Source of the DNA: DATJHM01 sp035493895
Lineage (GTDB): Bacteria; Chloroflexota; Ktedonobacteria; Ktedonobacterales; Ktedonobacteraceae
Assembly: GCA_035493895.1 (NCBI GenBank)
Contig: DATJHM010000161.1
Coordinates: 1-50,624, forward strand
Length of the DNA stretch: 50,624 nt
Direction of reading: 5' to 3'
Made by a program: the position numbers and the translations under genes. Below, piece after piece: positions 15,556-25,055 of the stretch. Position 1 is the first letter of the stretch, and each line of letters starts with the position of its first letter. Below the pieces are notes generated by a model. It ran no database searches, had not been told where the DNA came from, and saw nothing but the letters and a program-made list of their open reading frames with translations.

Positions 15556-17958
15556 ATGACACATCTTGCAACACACCTTGATCAGACACGTTTGCAGCAA
15601 CTGCATCAGTATTGGATGGCAGCGAACTACCTGACGGTTGGACAGATTTACTTACAGGGCAATCCCCTGCTCAGAGAGCCGCTACGTCCCGAGCATATCA
15701 AGCCACGCTTGCTTGGGCACTGGGGAACCTCACCTGGCCTCAACTTTCTTTATGCTCACCTTAATCGGCTTATCATCGATCAGGATGTGAATATGATTTA
15801 TCTGGCAGGGCCGGGACATGGTGGCCCGGCGGTGCTTGCCAATGTCTATCTGGAAGGAACCTATACTGAGATATACCCGCAGATGACTCAGGATGTGGAG
15901 GGGATGCGCCGCTTCTTCCGCCAGTTCTCGACCCCGGGAGGCGTTCCCAGCCATGTGAGCGTGCCTACTCCCGGCTCTATTCATGAGGGAGGGGAGCTTG
16001 GCTATGTGCTGGTGCATGCCTTTGGCGCGGCCTTTGATAATCCCGATCTGATCGTCGCCGCCATTGTCGGCGATGGTGAAGCGGAGACGGGACCGCTCGA
16101 AGGGTCCTGGAAGAGCGTAAGCTTCCTGAATCCGGTGCGCGATGGGGCGGTGCTCCCGATTTTGCATCTGAATGGGTACAAAATTTCTGGTCCGACCGTG
16201 CTCGGTCGCAAGGATAACAAGGCCATCGAGCAACTGCTCTCCGCCCACGGGTACAAAGCGTATTTTGTGGAGGGGGATGATCCGTTCACGATGCACCAGA
16301 TCTTTGCAGAGACGCTGGATACCTGCTATGAGCACATTCGCGCTTCGCAAGCGGAGGCGCGCCTGCATGGCTTCAGCGCCCGCCCGTCCTGGCCCGCCAT
16401 CGTTCTGCGTACGCCCAAAGGCTGGACGGGTCCCAGAGAGGTCGATGATATTCTGGTCGAGGGCACCTTCCGCGCACATCAGGTGCCGGTTGCCGACGTG
16501 AGGCGCAAACCCGAACATCTGCACATTCTTGAGGAGTGGATGCGCAGTTACCAGCCCGAAACGCTCTTTGACGAGCAGGGACATCTTCTCTCCTCACTGG
16601 CTGCTCTCGCACCCAGAGGAGAGCGTCGGATGAGCGCCAATCCGCACGCGAACGGTGGCAAGGTTCTGACCGACCTGGATTTGCCCCTGTTCACCGACTA
16701 CGCCCTTGAAGTAAAACAGCCTGCGACCGAGCAGCATGAATCGACACGACAGCTTGGCAAAATGCTGCGTGACATCTTTGTCAGGAACGCGGCACAGCAC
16801 AATTTCCGCCTCTTCTGTCCCGACGAAACGAACTCGAATCGGCTAGGCAACGTCTTTGAAGTAGAGAATCGCTGTTCTGTGGAGCCGCTGCTCGCCACAG
16901 ACGATCACCTCTCTCCAGATGGACGCGTGATGGAAGTACTCAGTGAGCATCTCTGCCATGGATGGTTAGAGGGCTATCTGTTGACCGGACGGCACGGCAT
17001 CTTTGCAACGTACGAAGCCTTCGCGATGGTTTCGGCATCCATGACGATACAACACACCAAGTGGCTGGAAGAGAGCATCAAGCTCCCCTGGCGTGCGCCC
17101 ATCGCCTCGCTCAATATCCTGTTGACCTCGACCTGCTGGCGCAACGACCACAACGGGTTCAGCCATCAGGGGCCCGGACTCATCGACACCGTACTCTCCA
17201 AGAAAGGTACCGTGGCGCGCATCTACCTGCCTCCCGATGCCAATTGTCTGCTCTCAGTCGCCGATCACTGCCTGCGTAGCCGCGACTATGTCAATCTGAT
17301 CGTGATCGATAAGCAGCCGCAACTACAATGGCTCTCGATGGAGGAAGCGGTTGCGCACTGCACGCGTGGTCTCTCCACCTGGCAGTGGGCGAGCAACGAT
17401 CAGCACCTTGAGCCGGACGTCATTCTGGCCTGCGCCGGGGATATTCCCACGCTGGAGACGATTGCGGCAGCCTGCTGGTTGCGTCAACATCTGCCCGAAC
17501 TGAAGGTACGCGTGGTCAATATTGTCGATCTCATGGCGCTCTATCCGCCAGACCTGCATCCTCATGGTCTGGATACTGCTACATTCGTGGAACATTTTAC
17601 CGCTGACAGACCCGTCGTCTTTGCGTATCACGGGTACGCGCGAGCAATTCATGAAGTCATCCATGGGCGACCCGACGCGGGCCGGTTCCATGTGCGTGGG
17701 TTCATCGAAGAGGGCACCACCACGACGCCTTTCGATATGGTCGTACGCAATAAAATGAGCCGCTACCATCTCTGTATCGAAGCGATGCAGCGCGCCACGC
17801 GTGTGCACGCTCTGACGCCACCGCTCATCGAAGAATGCAACGATCTGCTCGCCAGACACGAGGCCTACGTTCTCGCTAACCTTGAAGATCTCCCGGAAAT
17901 CCAGAACTGGGTGTGGACAGACGAGAATGGCACATCAGATCGTGGAAAGCGCAGATAG
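15556..17958 (+). CDS. xfp: Xylulose-5-phosphate/fructose-6-phosphate phosphoketolase
   Basis: Splits xylulose 5-phosphate, and often fructose 6-phosphate, with phosphate to acetyl phosphate plus glyceraldehyde 3-phosphate or erythrose 4-phosphate, using thiamine diphosphate. It has 800 residues, the usual family length. I chose ATG 15556 because GGAGGT ends five bases before it. Recognisable blocks are GHWGTSPGLNFLYAHLNRL, AGPGHGGPA, GGELGYVLVHAFGAAFDNPD, the ThDP-Mg site GDGEAETGPLEGSW near residue 171, HLNGYKISGPT, and near the end NKMSRYHLCIEA. It is cytoplasmic. With the arabinofuranosidase in this window it suggests pentose use through the phosphoketolase pathway. It is monocistronic as far as seen. 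Confidence 0.95.
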   Translation: MTHLATHLDQTRLQQLHQYWMAANYLTVGQIYLQGNPLLREPLRPEHIKPRLLGHWGTSPGLNFLYAHLNRLIIDQDVNMIYLAGPGHGGPAVLANVYLEGTYTEIYPQMTQDVEGMRRFFRQFSTPGGVPSHVSVPTPGSIHEGGELGYVLVHAFGAAFDNPDLIVAAIVGDGEAETGPLEGSWKSVSFLNPVRDGAVLPILHLNGYKISGPTVLGRKDNKAIEQLLSAHGYKAYFVEGDDPFTMHQIFAETLDTCYEHIRASQAEARLHGFSARPSWPAIVLRTPKGWTGPREVDDILVEGTFRAHQVPVADVRRKPEHLHILEEWMRSYQPETLFDEQGHLLSSLAALAPRGERRMSANPHANGGKVLTDLDLPLFTDYALEVKQPATEQHESTRQLGKMLRDIFVRNAAQHNFRLFCPDETNSNRLGNVFEVENRCSVEPLLATDDHLSPDGRVMEVLSEHLCHGWLEGYLLTGRHGIFATYEAFAMVSASMTIQHTKWLEESIKLPWRAPIASLNILLTSTCWRNDHNGFSHQGPGLIDTVLSKKGTVARIYLPPDANCLLSVADHCLRSRDYVNLIVIDKQPQLQWLSMEEAVAHCTRGLSTWQWASNDQHLEPDVILACAGDIPTLETIAAACWLRQHLPELKVRVVNIVDLMALYPPDLHPHGLDTATFVEHFTADRPVVFAYHGYARAIHEVIHGRPDAGRFHVRGFIEEGTTTTPFDMVVRNKMSRYHLCIEAMQRATRVHALTPPLIEECNDLLARHEAYVLANLEDLPEIQNWVWTDENGTSDRGKRR

Positions 17959-18081
17959 AAGATAAGGAAGCAAGCGACGAAATACACGAAGAAAGAATAG
18001 TGGAAATACAGGCGATTTCTCTGCTCTGGTGAAGATATTGAGAATACGGATAGATCTTGACAGGTGTCGTTTCTCACCTTA

Positions 18082-18109
18082 TACTTTGATAAAGCGCTTT
18101 ATCAAAGTA
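18082..18109. promoter_or_regulatory. 28-bp perfect palindrome, LacI-type operator
   Basis: The sequence from 18082 to 18109 is its own reverse complement, with core GATAAAGCGCTTTATC. The AAGCGCTT centre is typical of LacI/GalR operators. It lies 22 bases before the lacI-type start, a good position for autoregulation, and the same protein probably controls the sugar ABC genes that follow. Confidence 0.8.
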
Positions 18110-18131
18110 ATTTACCTGTTGGGAGTCTAGA

Positions 18132-19181
18132 TTGAGAAAACGTCCACGTCAGACTGAAGTTGCCGCATTAGCGAATGTATCGCCAGCAATCGTGTCATTG
18201 GTGATCAACGGCCGGGTACATGGCAACGTGCGTATCAGCCAGGAAGCGCAGCAACGCGTATGGGATGCTGTGCGGGAACTGGGATACGTCGTCAATCCTG
18301 TGGCACGCAAGCTGGCGGGCAACCAGAGTCGGATGCTGGGCGTATTCACCTACCAGGCAATCTTCCCTCTGGAATACCACGATTTTTACTATCCCTTTCT
18401 GATCGGAATCGAAGAGGAGGCCCAGGCTCAAGATTACGATCTGCTCCTCTTCACGCGACCTGCTGCTCATGGTGGACGTGCCATCTACAAAGAGGGAGTT
18501 AATAGCCTGCAAGTGGCTGATGGCGCAATTTTGCTGGGTGTGTATGAGGGACCAGACGAGATTGCGCATCTGTTGCAAGATGGTTTTCCGTTTGTCTATG
18601 TCGGGAAACGCGAAATACCGGGTGGAGAGATCCCCTATGTAGCGGCAGACTATACAGAGGCAACTGCACAGGTGGTTGCGTATATGTATAGTTTGGGGCA
18701 TCGGCGTATTCTGCATCTATTTGATCGCAATGGCGTACAGCGTGAGGCGCATCGTGATCGTCAGGATGGGTATATCCTTGCCCATCAGCGTCTGGGGATG
18801 CCATGTGATGAACAACTACTGGTGGGATGTGAGCCGTCTCAAATCACGCGCGATCTGGTGCAACACTATTTTTCCTCCGGCGTGACGGCCTTAGTAATTG
18901 AGGATATCAGCCACCTGCACAAGTTTCTGGATAGCGCTACAGAGCTTGGGATACAGATGCCTCGGGATATCTCCTACGCGCTCTTAGGCGATCCGCTCAA
19001 TGAAACACAACGTCTGGTCGACGTCACCGGCTTTTCCATCCCACGCTATGAGATGGGGAGAGAGGCGGTGCGTCTGCTTATTGATCTTCTCGCAGAAGAG
19101 AATTCGTCAGGGAGGCAGCAAATTATGCTGCCGTGTACATTCGTGAAAGGGAAAACCGTCGTGCCTCCAGGAAAGCGATAA
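18132..19181 (+). CDS. LacI-family transcriptional regulator
   Basis: 349 residues from a TTG start with GGGAG six bases upstream. The N-terminal helix-turn-helix reads RQTEVAALANVSPAIVSLVI followed by the hinge region GYVVNPVARKLAG; the rest is a periplasmic-binding-protein-like effector domain (SRMLGVFTY, DGAILLGVYEG, SLGHRRILHL, VVPPGKR at the end). It is probably a repressor of the downstream binding protein, two permeases and FAD oxidoreductase, released by a sugar or sugar acid. A perfect 28-bp operator stands immediately upstream. Confidence 0.92.
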   Translation: MRKRPRQTEVAALANVSPAIVSLVINGRVHGNVRISQEAQQRVWDAVRELGYVVNPVARKLAGNQSRMLGVFTYQAIFPLEYHDFYYPFLIGIEEEAQAQDYDLLLFTRPAAHGGRAIYKEGVNSLQVADGAILLGVYEGPDEIAHLLQDGFPFVYVGKREIPGGEIPYVAADYTEATAQVVAYMYSLGHRRILHLFDRNGVQREAHRDRQDGYILAHQRLGMPCDEQLLVGCEPSQITRDLVQHYFSSGVTALVIEDISHLHKFLDSATELGIQMPRDISYALLGDPLNETQRLVDVTGFSIPRYEMGREAVRLLIDLLAEENSSGRQQIMLPCTFVKGKTVVPPGKR

Positions 19182-19346
19182 TATCAGCATTTTCTTAGAT
19201 AATCTGGCGTCGATCTGTCCATACGTATTGTCGTGCGGATGTACTATCCTTTGCATTTTTTTTAGCCCATGGACGGGCGACCGGGAAAAGGAAATTGAAC
19301 AGCGAAAGAGTATTTTGCAAGTTCCAGGAAACAGGAGGTAAATACC

Positions 19347-20651
19347 ATGTCCAGGTGTATATCCTTCCTCGCAATGCTGCTGACGTTTACGATGGTTTTG
19401 ACAGCCTGTAGTAGCGGGTTGTCTTCATCGGGGACCGCAACGACTCACATTAAAGTATGGTTTCCGGGCAATAGTGGCCCGGAGAGTGATCTGGTGCTCA
19501 AGACCCTGGTGCCCGCATTTGAAAAAGCGAATCCAGATATTACCGTTGACGTGCAATATGTAGATTGGGGTAGTCTTTCGCCCAAGTTGAACACCGCCTT
19601 CGCCGGAGGAATCGCGCCCGATGTCTTCGGCCATGGTCCGGCCGCTGCGGCAGGCTTTGTCGCAAGCGATCGCGTGTTGCCGCTTGATAGCTATATCAAT
19701 ACGCTGGATGAGGCGACGCGCAACGATTTTGGCTCAATGCTTGATGCTGGATTGGTGAACGGGCATCGTTATCTGTTGCCGATGATCAGCGATGGCCTCC
19801 TCTTTGCCTATCGAACCGACTTTTTCCAGCAGGCTGGCCTTGATCCCACCCGTCCACCCACAAACTGGGACGAGCTACAGAGTGATGCGCTAAAGCTCAC
19901 GCAACGCCAGGGGGGTAAGATCGTGCGTGCGGGCCTGGAATTTAGCAATGCCGGTATTGGCTCGGAGCAAACATTTTCGACGTTTCTCTATCAGGCGGGC
20001 GGCCAGCTTCTGAATAAGGAGGGGACCGAGATTGCCTGGAACTCCGCTGCGGGCGTCAGGGCGCTGCAATTCATGGTCAATTTCTACAATGGCTCTGACG
20101 CGGTTGCGTCAAAGGATGGTGGAAGTACTGGCACCTTGCCCATTACGCAACAGCCACTCCTGACCGGGCAGACTGCGATGGAGCTCATCGATTCTGGCAC
20201 TCTTGCGGGTATACAGCAGGCGGCACCGAACGTGATGAAGAATATTGTTGTGATGCCGCCTCTCGGGCTGGTACAACCTGCTGCCTATGGTGGCGCGGGC
20301 ACCGGTCTCTTCATCAATAAAGATAGCAAGCATCCTGACGCAGCCTGGCGTTTCATCAAGTACATGACCAGCGTGCAAACGCTTCAGCAATATACCGATG
20401 TGACGGGAACGGTTCCAGCGCGAGCGTCATTTCTCAAGAGCGATCTGGTGCAAAAACGTCCATTCATGAAGAATTTTCTTGAGGCTCAGGCCGCAAACGT
20501 CTTCAAGCCAAATCCCAATATTCCAGCGTGGGTCCAGGTACGAGATGTCCTCACGCGTTATCTGGAGAAAGCCATGGCCCAGCAGATGACCCCGAAGGCG
20601 GCTCTGGATGCTGCGGCACAGGAAGCTGGCAGCCTTTTAGCGAAGAAATGA
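19347..20651 (+). CDS. Sugar ABC transporter substrate-binding lipoprotein
   Basis: 434 residues with a lipoprotein signal: hydrophobic core FLAMLLTFTMVL and lipobox LTAC with Cys21, so it is anchored on the outer face of the membrane. The fold is the extracellular solute-binding protein family 1 (MalE/UgpB type): IKVWFPGNSGPESDLVLKTL, PDVFGHGPAAAAGFV, PTNWDELQSDALKLT, GTGLFINKDSKHPDAAWRFI. AGGAGGT precedes the ATG. Specificity cannot be read; the following FAD oxidoreductase and LacI regulator suggest a plant-derived oligosaccharide. It is directly joined to the first permease gene. Confidence 0.93.
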   Translation: MSRCISFLAMLLTFTMVLTACSSGLSSSGTATTHIKVWFPGNSGPESDLVLKTLVPAFEKANPDITVDVQYVDWGSLSPKLNTAFAGGIAPDVFGHGPAAAAGFVASDRVLPLDSYINTLDEATRNDFGSMLDAGLVNGHRYLLPMISDGLLFAYRTDFFQQAGLDPTRPPTNWDELQSDALKLTQRQGGKIVRAGLEFSNAGIGSEQTFSTFLYQAGGQLLNKEGTEIAWNSAAGVRALQFMVNFYNGSDAVASKDGGSTGTLPITQQPLLTGQTAMELIDSGTLAGIQQAAPNVMKNIVVMPPLGLVQPAAYGGAGTGLFINKDSKHPDAAWRFIKYMTSVQTLQQYTDVTGTVPARASFLKSDLVQKRPFMKNFLEAQAANVFKPNPNIPAWVQVRDVLTRYLEKAMAQQMTPKAALDAAAQEAGSLLAKK

Positions 20652-21596
20652 GTGAGCGTCATGGTAGTTGAAACTCTCCGTTCCGCGCGGCCTGTCCCTC
20701 GCTCCTCGAAGCGACTGAGCAGGATGCAGAGGCATATCGCGCTCACCGGAATGATTTTTGTCGCGCCAGCCGTGATTTATGTGCTGATATTCAACATCTT
20801 TCCGGTCATTTACGCCTTTTATCTCAGCTTTACCAATTATAATCCGCTTGATCGTCAGGGCCCGCAACTTCAGGGCCTTGACAACTATCGCGCAATTCTG
20901 GCGTCGGACCAGTTCTGGAACGCGCTCCGTGTGACGACGCTCTATACCATCGAAGTCCTGCCGCCGTCGATTATCCTGGCGATAGCACTGGCGCTGCTTG
21001 CCAACAAGCCGTTGCGTGGGATCGGCCTGTTTCGGGCCATGTTTTACCTGCCACGCATCGTTTCGCTTGCGGCCGTGAGCCTGATCTGGCTCTGGCTCTA
21101 TTCCGATCATGGTATTCTTAGCTATCTCGCTAGCTTCTTTGGGGGTGGTGTGATTGGCTGGTTGACCTCGCCAGCTCTGGCATTGTCAGCGGTGGCGGTG
21201 ATGCGCATATGGAAGTCGCTGGGGGGCAACATGGTGCTCTTCCTGGCCGCACTTCAGGGTATCCCGCAGGATCTCTACGAGGCTGCTGCTATTGATGGCG
21301 CTGGCAGGTGGGCAAAAACGCTCCATGTCACCCTGCCGGGACTGCGTCCCATGATCGTCTATGTCACGACCATCAATATTGTCTATCTTTTTCAATCCTT
21401 CTCTGAGCTCTACATTATGACGCAGGGAGGGCCGGTCGAAAGTACCACGACCGTGAATATACTGATCTACAATCAGGCATTTCAGTACAACCAGCTCGGA
21501 CAGGCCAGCGCGACCGCGTTCCTGCTTTTCGCCGTGATCTTCATCTTCGCCTTCTTTAACATTCGTCTCATCAGTGCCAGGAGGACCGCATCATGA
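20652..21596 (+). CDS. Sugar ABC transporter permease (MalF/UgpA type)
   Basis: Up to 314 residues with six membrane helices. It begins with GTG directly after the binding-protein stop; ATG 20661 is an equally good start, and neither has a strong ribosome site, suggesting coupled translation. The cytoplasmic EAA loop that contacts the ATPase is EAAAIDGAGRWAKTLHVTLP. It pairs with the next permease. The first helix follows RMQRHIALTGMIF. No ATPase gene is present, so a shared MsmK/UgpC-type ATPase encoded elsewhere is expected. Confidence 0.93.
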   Translation: MSVMVVETLRSARPVPRSSKRLSRMQRHIALTGMIFVAPAVIYVLIFNIFPVIYAFYLSFTNYNPLDRQGPQLQGLDNYRAILASDQFWNALRVTTLYTIEVLPPSIILAIALALLANKPLRGIGLFRAMFYLPRIVSLAAVSLIWLWLYSDHGILSYLASFFGGGVIGWLTSPALALSAVAVMRIWKSLGGNMVLFLAALQGIPQDLYEAAAIDGAGRWAKTLHVTLPGLRPMIVYVTTINIVYLFQSFSELYIMTQGGPVESTTTVNILIYNQAFQYNQLGQASATAFLLFAVIFIFAFFNIRLISARRTAS

Positions 21597-22525
21597 ATGT
21601 AGCCCGTCTTTCTGCTTCTCTCTTTGCTTCCAGCACGCAACAAAGACGCCGGAGCGCCATGACGCTGAGGACATTGCTTCTCTATGCTGCGCTCATCCTG
21701 GTCGCGATTCTGATCATCGGGCCGTTTATCTGGGTGATATCGCTCTCTTTCAAGGGAACGAATGAGGCCTTTGCCTATCCACCCACCCTGCTCCCACAGG
21801 TGCCGACGCTCAAGAACTTTGCCGAGGTCCTCTCGAGCGATGTCCTGCCCGGAGCCTTTTTGAATAGCGTCGTTGTTGCCATGACGAGCGTTATCACCAA
21901 TGTCGTGATCGCTACCCTGGCTGGATATGCTTTCGCTCGTCTGCGCTTTCCCGGCAGCGAGGCGGTCTTTCTGACCTTGATTGCTTCGACAATGGTGCCC
22001 GGGGCCGTAACGCTTGTGCCGCTCTTTCTGATGGCAAAGAACTTTCCTCTGATGGGCGGAAACGATCTGCTGGGGCATGGCGGGACAGGATTGCTGGATA
22101 CCATTCCCGGCGTGTTGCTCCCTCATGTGATACAGGCGTTGAACATTTTTCTGGCCCGGCAATTTTTTCTCGAGCAGCCGGAAGAACTGGCGGAGGCGGC
22201 GCGTATCGACGGCGCAACCGAGTTCGGGATTCTCGCGCGGGTGTACCTGCCCCTCTCGTTACCGATGATTGCGACCATTGCCATTTTCGCCTTTACGGGT
22301 GCCTGGGAAGATTTTCTCTGGCCGCTCGTCGTCACTTCTTCGCCTGAGAATTACACAATCCAGGTCGCACTGAGCGCTTTCGCAGGTATCGGAGGTGGAG
22401 GCATTATCGATTGGGGACCATTGATGGCGGCGACCGTGCTGGCTACACTTCCCCTTTTGCTCGCGTTTATCTTCTTTCAACGCTACTTTGTGGCCGGGCT
22501 GGCGAGTGGCAGCGTGAAGGGATAG
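21593..22525 (+). CDS. Sugar ABC transporter permease (MalG/UgpE type)
   Basis: 310 residues; its ATG overlaps the previous stop in ATGA, so the two permeases are translationally coupled. Six membrane helices, with the EAA loop EAARIDGATEFGILARVYLP. The N-terminus (about 25 residues before the first helix) is longer than usual, and an internal ATG at 21659 (MTLRTLLLY) is a possible alternative start. An extra segment near LMGGNDLLGHGGTG lies in an external loop. Works with the adjacent permease as the membrane channel. Confidence 0.93.
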   Translation: MNVARLSASLFASSTQQRRRSAMTLRTLLLYAALILVAILIIGPFIWVISLSFKGTNEAFAYPPTLLPQVPTLKNFAEVLSSDVLPGAFLNSVVVAMTSVITNVVIATLAGYAFARLRFPGSEAVFLTLIASTMVPGAVTLVPLFLMAKNFPLMGGNDLLGHGGTGLLDTIPGVLLPHVIQALNIFLARQFFLEQPEELAEAARIDGATEFGILARVYLPLSLPMIATIAIFAFTGAWEDFLWPLVVTSSPENYTIQVALSAFAGIGGGGIIDWGPLMAATVLATLPLLLAFIFFQRYFVAGLASGSVKG

Positions 22526-22585
22526 CGAGTTTTTCTGTTTGCACATTTCATATTGCTATGTTCTTTTGGAAAGGCAGTACCATCT

Positions 22586-24193
22586 ATGCAAGAGCGACAT
22601 ACAGATATCCTTATCGCAGGAGGCGGTTTAGGAGGTGTAGCGGCGGCACTTGCCGCGCTACGCCTGGGGAAACGGGTGATCCTTACCGAGGAGACGGACT
22701 GGATTGGCGGCCAGCTCACTGCCCAGGCGGTGCCGCCGGATGAGCATCGCTGGATTGAGCAGAGTGGCTGTACTGCAAGCTATCGTCGTTTGCGCGAGGG
22801 GATTCGTTCGTACTATCGCTCTCATTATCCGTTGTCGTCCGAAGCCACGAATAATCCGACGCTCAATCCAGGCATGGGGGGCGTGAGCCGCCTCTGTCAC
22901 GAGCCACGTGTGGCGCTGGCGGTGCTGGAAGAGATGCTCGCGCCCTACCGGTCCAGTCGACAGGTGGAGGTGCTTTTGCGCCATCGGCCTGTCGCGGCGG
23001 AGTGTGATGGGGATTTTGTACGTGCCCTCACTATCCAGAACGATGAAACGGGCGAGCAAACGATCATCCATGCCCCCTACATCCTCGATGCAACGGAAAT
23101 GGGCGATGTATTGCCGCTGGCTGATGTGGAACATGTGATCGGAGCTGAAAGTCAGGCTCAGACCGGCGAATTGCACGCACTCGCAGGCGAAGCGCAGCCG
23201 CTGGATCAGCAGGCCGTGAGCTGGTGCTTCGCCGTCGATTATCTGCCCGCTGAGGATCACACGATCGATAGGCCGGAAGATTACGAATTCTGGCGTAGCT
23301 ATCAGGCTGATTTCTGGCCGGGACCGCAGCTTGGCTGGATTGATTGTGAGCCCACGACGCTGCGAACGCGCCACCGTGCGATCTTTGATGGCGACAGTGA
23401 TCGTGAACGCGGCGGTGATTTCTGGCATTATCGGCGTATTTTCTATCGTCAGTACTATCCAGAGGGTCGTTATCCCAGTGACATTACGCTGGTGAACTGG
23501 CCGCAGATCGATTACTGGCTTGGTCCGCTGGTGGGCGTCTCGGAGGAAGAAAAGCAGCGGCATATCCGCGGAGCGCGCCAGCTCAGCCTGTCCATGCTTT
23601 ACTGGATGCAAACGGAGGTCCCGCGCCTGGATGGAGGCAATGGGTATCGAGGTCTGCGCCTGCGCAATGATATTGTGGGAACCTCTGATGGGCTGGCAAA
23701 ATATCTCTATATTCGAGAAAGTCGGCGCATTCGGGCGGAATTTACCGTTCTGGAACGGCATGTAGGCGTCATGGCGCGTGAGGAGGCGGGATTGCCGAAA
23801 GGGTCCGAACTCTTTACGGATAGTATCGGCGTTGGCTGTTATCGCATTGATCTTCACCCCAGTACTGCTTTGCGCAATTACGTCGATGTGAGCAGCTATC
23901 CATTCCAGATACCGCTCGGGGCGCTCATTCCACAGCGCATCGAAAATCTGTTGCCTGCCAATAAAAATCTTGGGGTAACGCACATCACCAATGGCTGTTA
24001 TCGCCTGCATCCCGTGGAGTGGAATATCGGCGAAGCGGCGGGAGCGCTGGCGGCCTACTGTCTGGAGAAAGGACTGAAGCCGCGACAGGTGCGCAATACG
24101 CCTCAACATTTAGCGGATTTTCAAGCTCTATTGCGCGATACACTGGGCTTCCAGCTGGCCTGGGACGAAACGGCCCGCACAAGTGCCGTATAG
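22586..24193 (+). CDS. FAD-dependent oxidoreductase (FAD_oxidored family)
   Basis: 535 residues from ATG 22586, where the FAD fold begins (QERHTDILIAGGGLGGVAAA). The dinucleotide loop GGGLGG and the acid-ended strand VILTEETDWIGGQLTAQ are typical of PF12831 proteins. A second conserved region near the end, GVTHITNGCYRLHPVEWNIG followed by EAAGALAAYC, completes the FAD site. There is no signal peptide. These enzymes are common beside carbohydrate ABC genes and are presumed to oxidise a sugar derivative, but the reaction is not established. It is the last gene of the LacI-ABC operon and ends before a strong terminator. Confidence 0.85.
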   Translation: MQERHTDILIAGGGLGGVAAALAALRLGKRVILTEETDWIGGQLTAQAVPPDEHRWIEQSGCTASYRRLREGIRSYYRSHYPLSSEATNNPTLNPGMGGVSRLCHEPRVALAVLEEMLAPYRSSRQVEVLLRHRPVAAECDGDFVRALTIQNDETGEQTIIHAPYILDATEMGDVLPLADVEHVIGAESQAQTGELHALAGEAQPLDQQAVSWCFAVDYLPAEDHTIDRPEDYEFWRSYQADFWPGPQLGWIDCEPTTLRTRHRAIFDGDSDRERGGDFWHYRRIFYRQYYPEGRYPSDITLVNWPQIDYWLGPLVGVSEEEKQRHIRGARQLSLSMLYWMQTEVPRLDGGNGYRGLRLRNDIVGTSDGLAKYLYIRESRRIRAEFTVLERHVGVMAREEAGLPKGSELFTDSIGVGCYRIDLHPSTALRNYVDVSSYPFQIPLGALIPQRIENLLPANKNLGVTHITNGCYRLHPVEWNIGEAAGALAAYCLEKGLKPRQVRNTPQHLADFQALLRDTLGFQLAWDETARTSAV

Positions 24194-24236
24194 GAGCAGA
24201 ATGCGTCTGGCGGAAAACTGAAGCGTTATCCAGACG

Positions 24237-24269
24237 AGCAGGCTCATCTTCACAAGAAGTGAGCCTGCT
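24237..24269 (+). terminator. Intrinsic terminator of the first ABC operon
   Basis: AGCAGGCTCA pairs with TGAGCCTGCT over 10 bp around a 13-base loop and is followed by TTT. It lies 44 bases after the FAD oxidoreductase stop and just before the stop of the convergent methyltransferase-like gene. Confidence 0.75.
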
Positions 24270-24275
24270 TTTCGC

Positions 24276-24962
24276 CTACCAGACATAAGGGATAAGGCGA
24301 TACTTTACTTGTTTCATATAGTCGTCATAACCCTGTAATTCCTGCCGTAGCGTGCGTTCCTCCAGGGTGGCGCGTATGGCGATCATAACGATGAAGAGCA
24401 GCACCATGAGCAGCCCTGCTACCGATCCGAGCAGGAGAGGAATGCCCAGCAGAAAGAGCAGCGCGGCGGCATACATAGGGTGGCGTACGTAGTGATAGGG
24501 TCCGGTAGAGATCACCGTCTGGCCTCGATCTTGCTGGATGCGTACCATTGGTGACAGGTAGGAGTTTGCCCGAAACGTGGCGAAGAAGAGGGGGAAAGAG
24601 CAGACCAGGACAATTGCCCCAACTATCTGAAGCCAGATCGGTATCTGTGACCAGTGGAAGCGTACCGCATCCAGCGGCATCAGGATCAGCCAGGCCAGGA
24701 AGATAACGAATAAGAGCGCAGAACCTATCTTATCCCAGGTTTCCTGATCGGCCCTGGTGATCGTCATACGCTCTTTCAGCAGGTCGGGATTGTGTTTGAA
24801 TAACCAGAGTGTAATAGCAAAAGTGAAGCTCAGGAAGAGAAGCAGAAAGATCCACGCAGGTGCCCAGACGATGGTCCCTGCTGCGAGAAACAGAGGTAGG
24901 GAGAGAAACAGGACCAGATAGATTAATTGCGCAATCAGCATTTTGATATTGATCGTTGTCAC
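24276..24962 (-). CDS. Isoprenylcysteine carboxyl methyltransferase-like membrane protein
   Basis: About 228 residues with several membrane helices. I take GTG 24962, as AAGGAGG lies just upstream, though the spacing is short; an in-frame GTG at 24998 would add 12 residues, and ATG at residue 8 is another option. The C-terminal block STGPYHYVRHPMYAAALLF, then EERTLRQELQGYDDYM, is the S-adenosylmethionine-binding region of the ICMT/phospholipid methyltransferase family. Such proteins methylate lipids or prenylated substrates at the membrane; the bacterial substrate is unknown. It sits downstream of the second ABC operon, which it may join. Confidence 0.8.
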   Translation of the reverse strand: MTTINIKMLIAQLIYLVLFLSLPLFLAAGTIVWAPAWIFLLLFLSFTFAITLWLFKHNPDLLKERMTITRADQETWDKIGSALLFVIFLAWLILMPLDAVRFHWSQIPIWLQIVGAIVLVCSFPLFFATFRANSYLSPMVRIQQDRGQTVISTGPYHYVRHPMYAAALLFLLGIPLLLGSVAGLLMVLLFIVMIAIRATLEERTLRQELQGYDDYMKQVKYRLIPYVW

Positions 24963-25055
24963 ATGCCCTCCTTCAACGTTCAGAAATGACTGGTCCACAG
25001 TATTTCTCTCTAGATAATAGTTGAGAAAAGAAGAGTTCGCAACTGAAAAAAGTTT

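Noticed and set aside
15730..16584. 284-codon minus-strand frame
   Set aside because: Antisense to the phosphoketolase gene, with no recognisable domain.
22658..24109. 483-codon open frame on the minus strand opposite the FAD oxidoreductase
   Set aside because: It is fully antisense to a gene with clear FAD motifs, and its translation shows no family or ribosome site.
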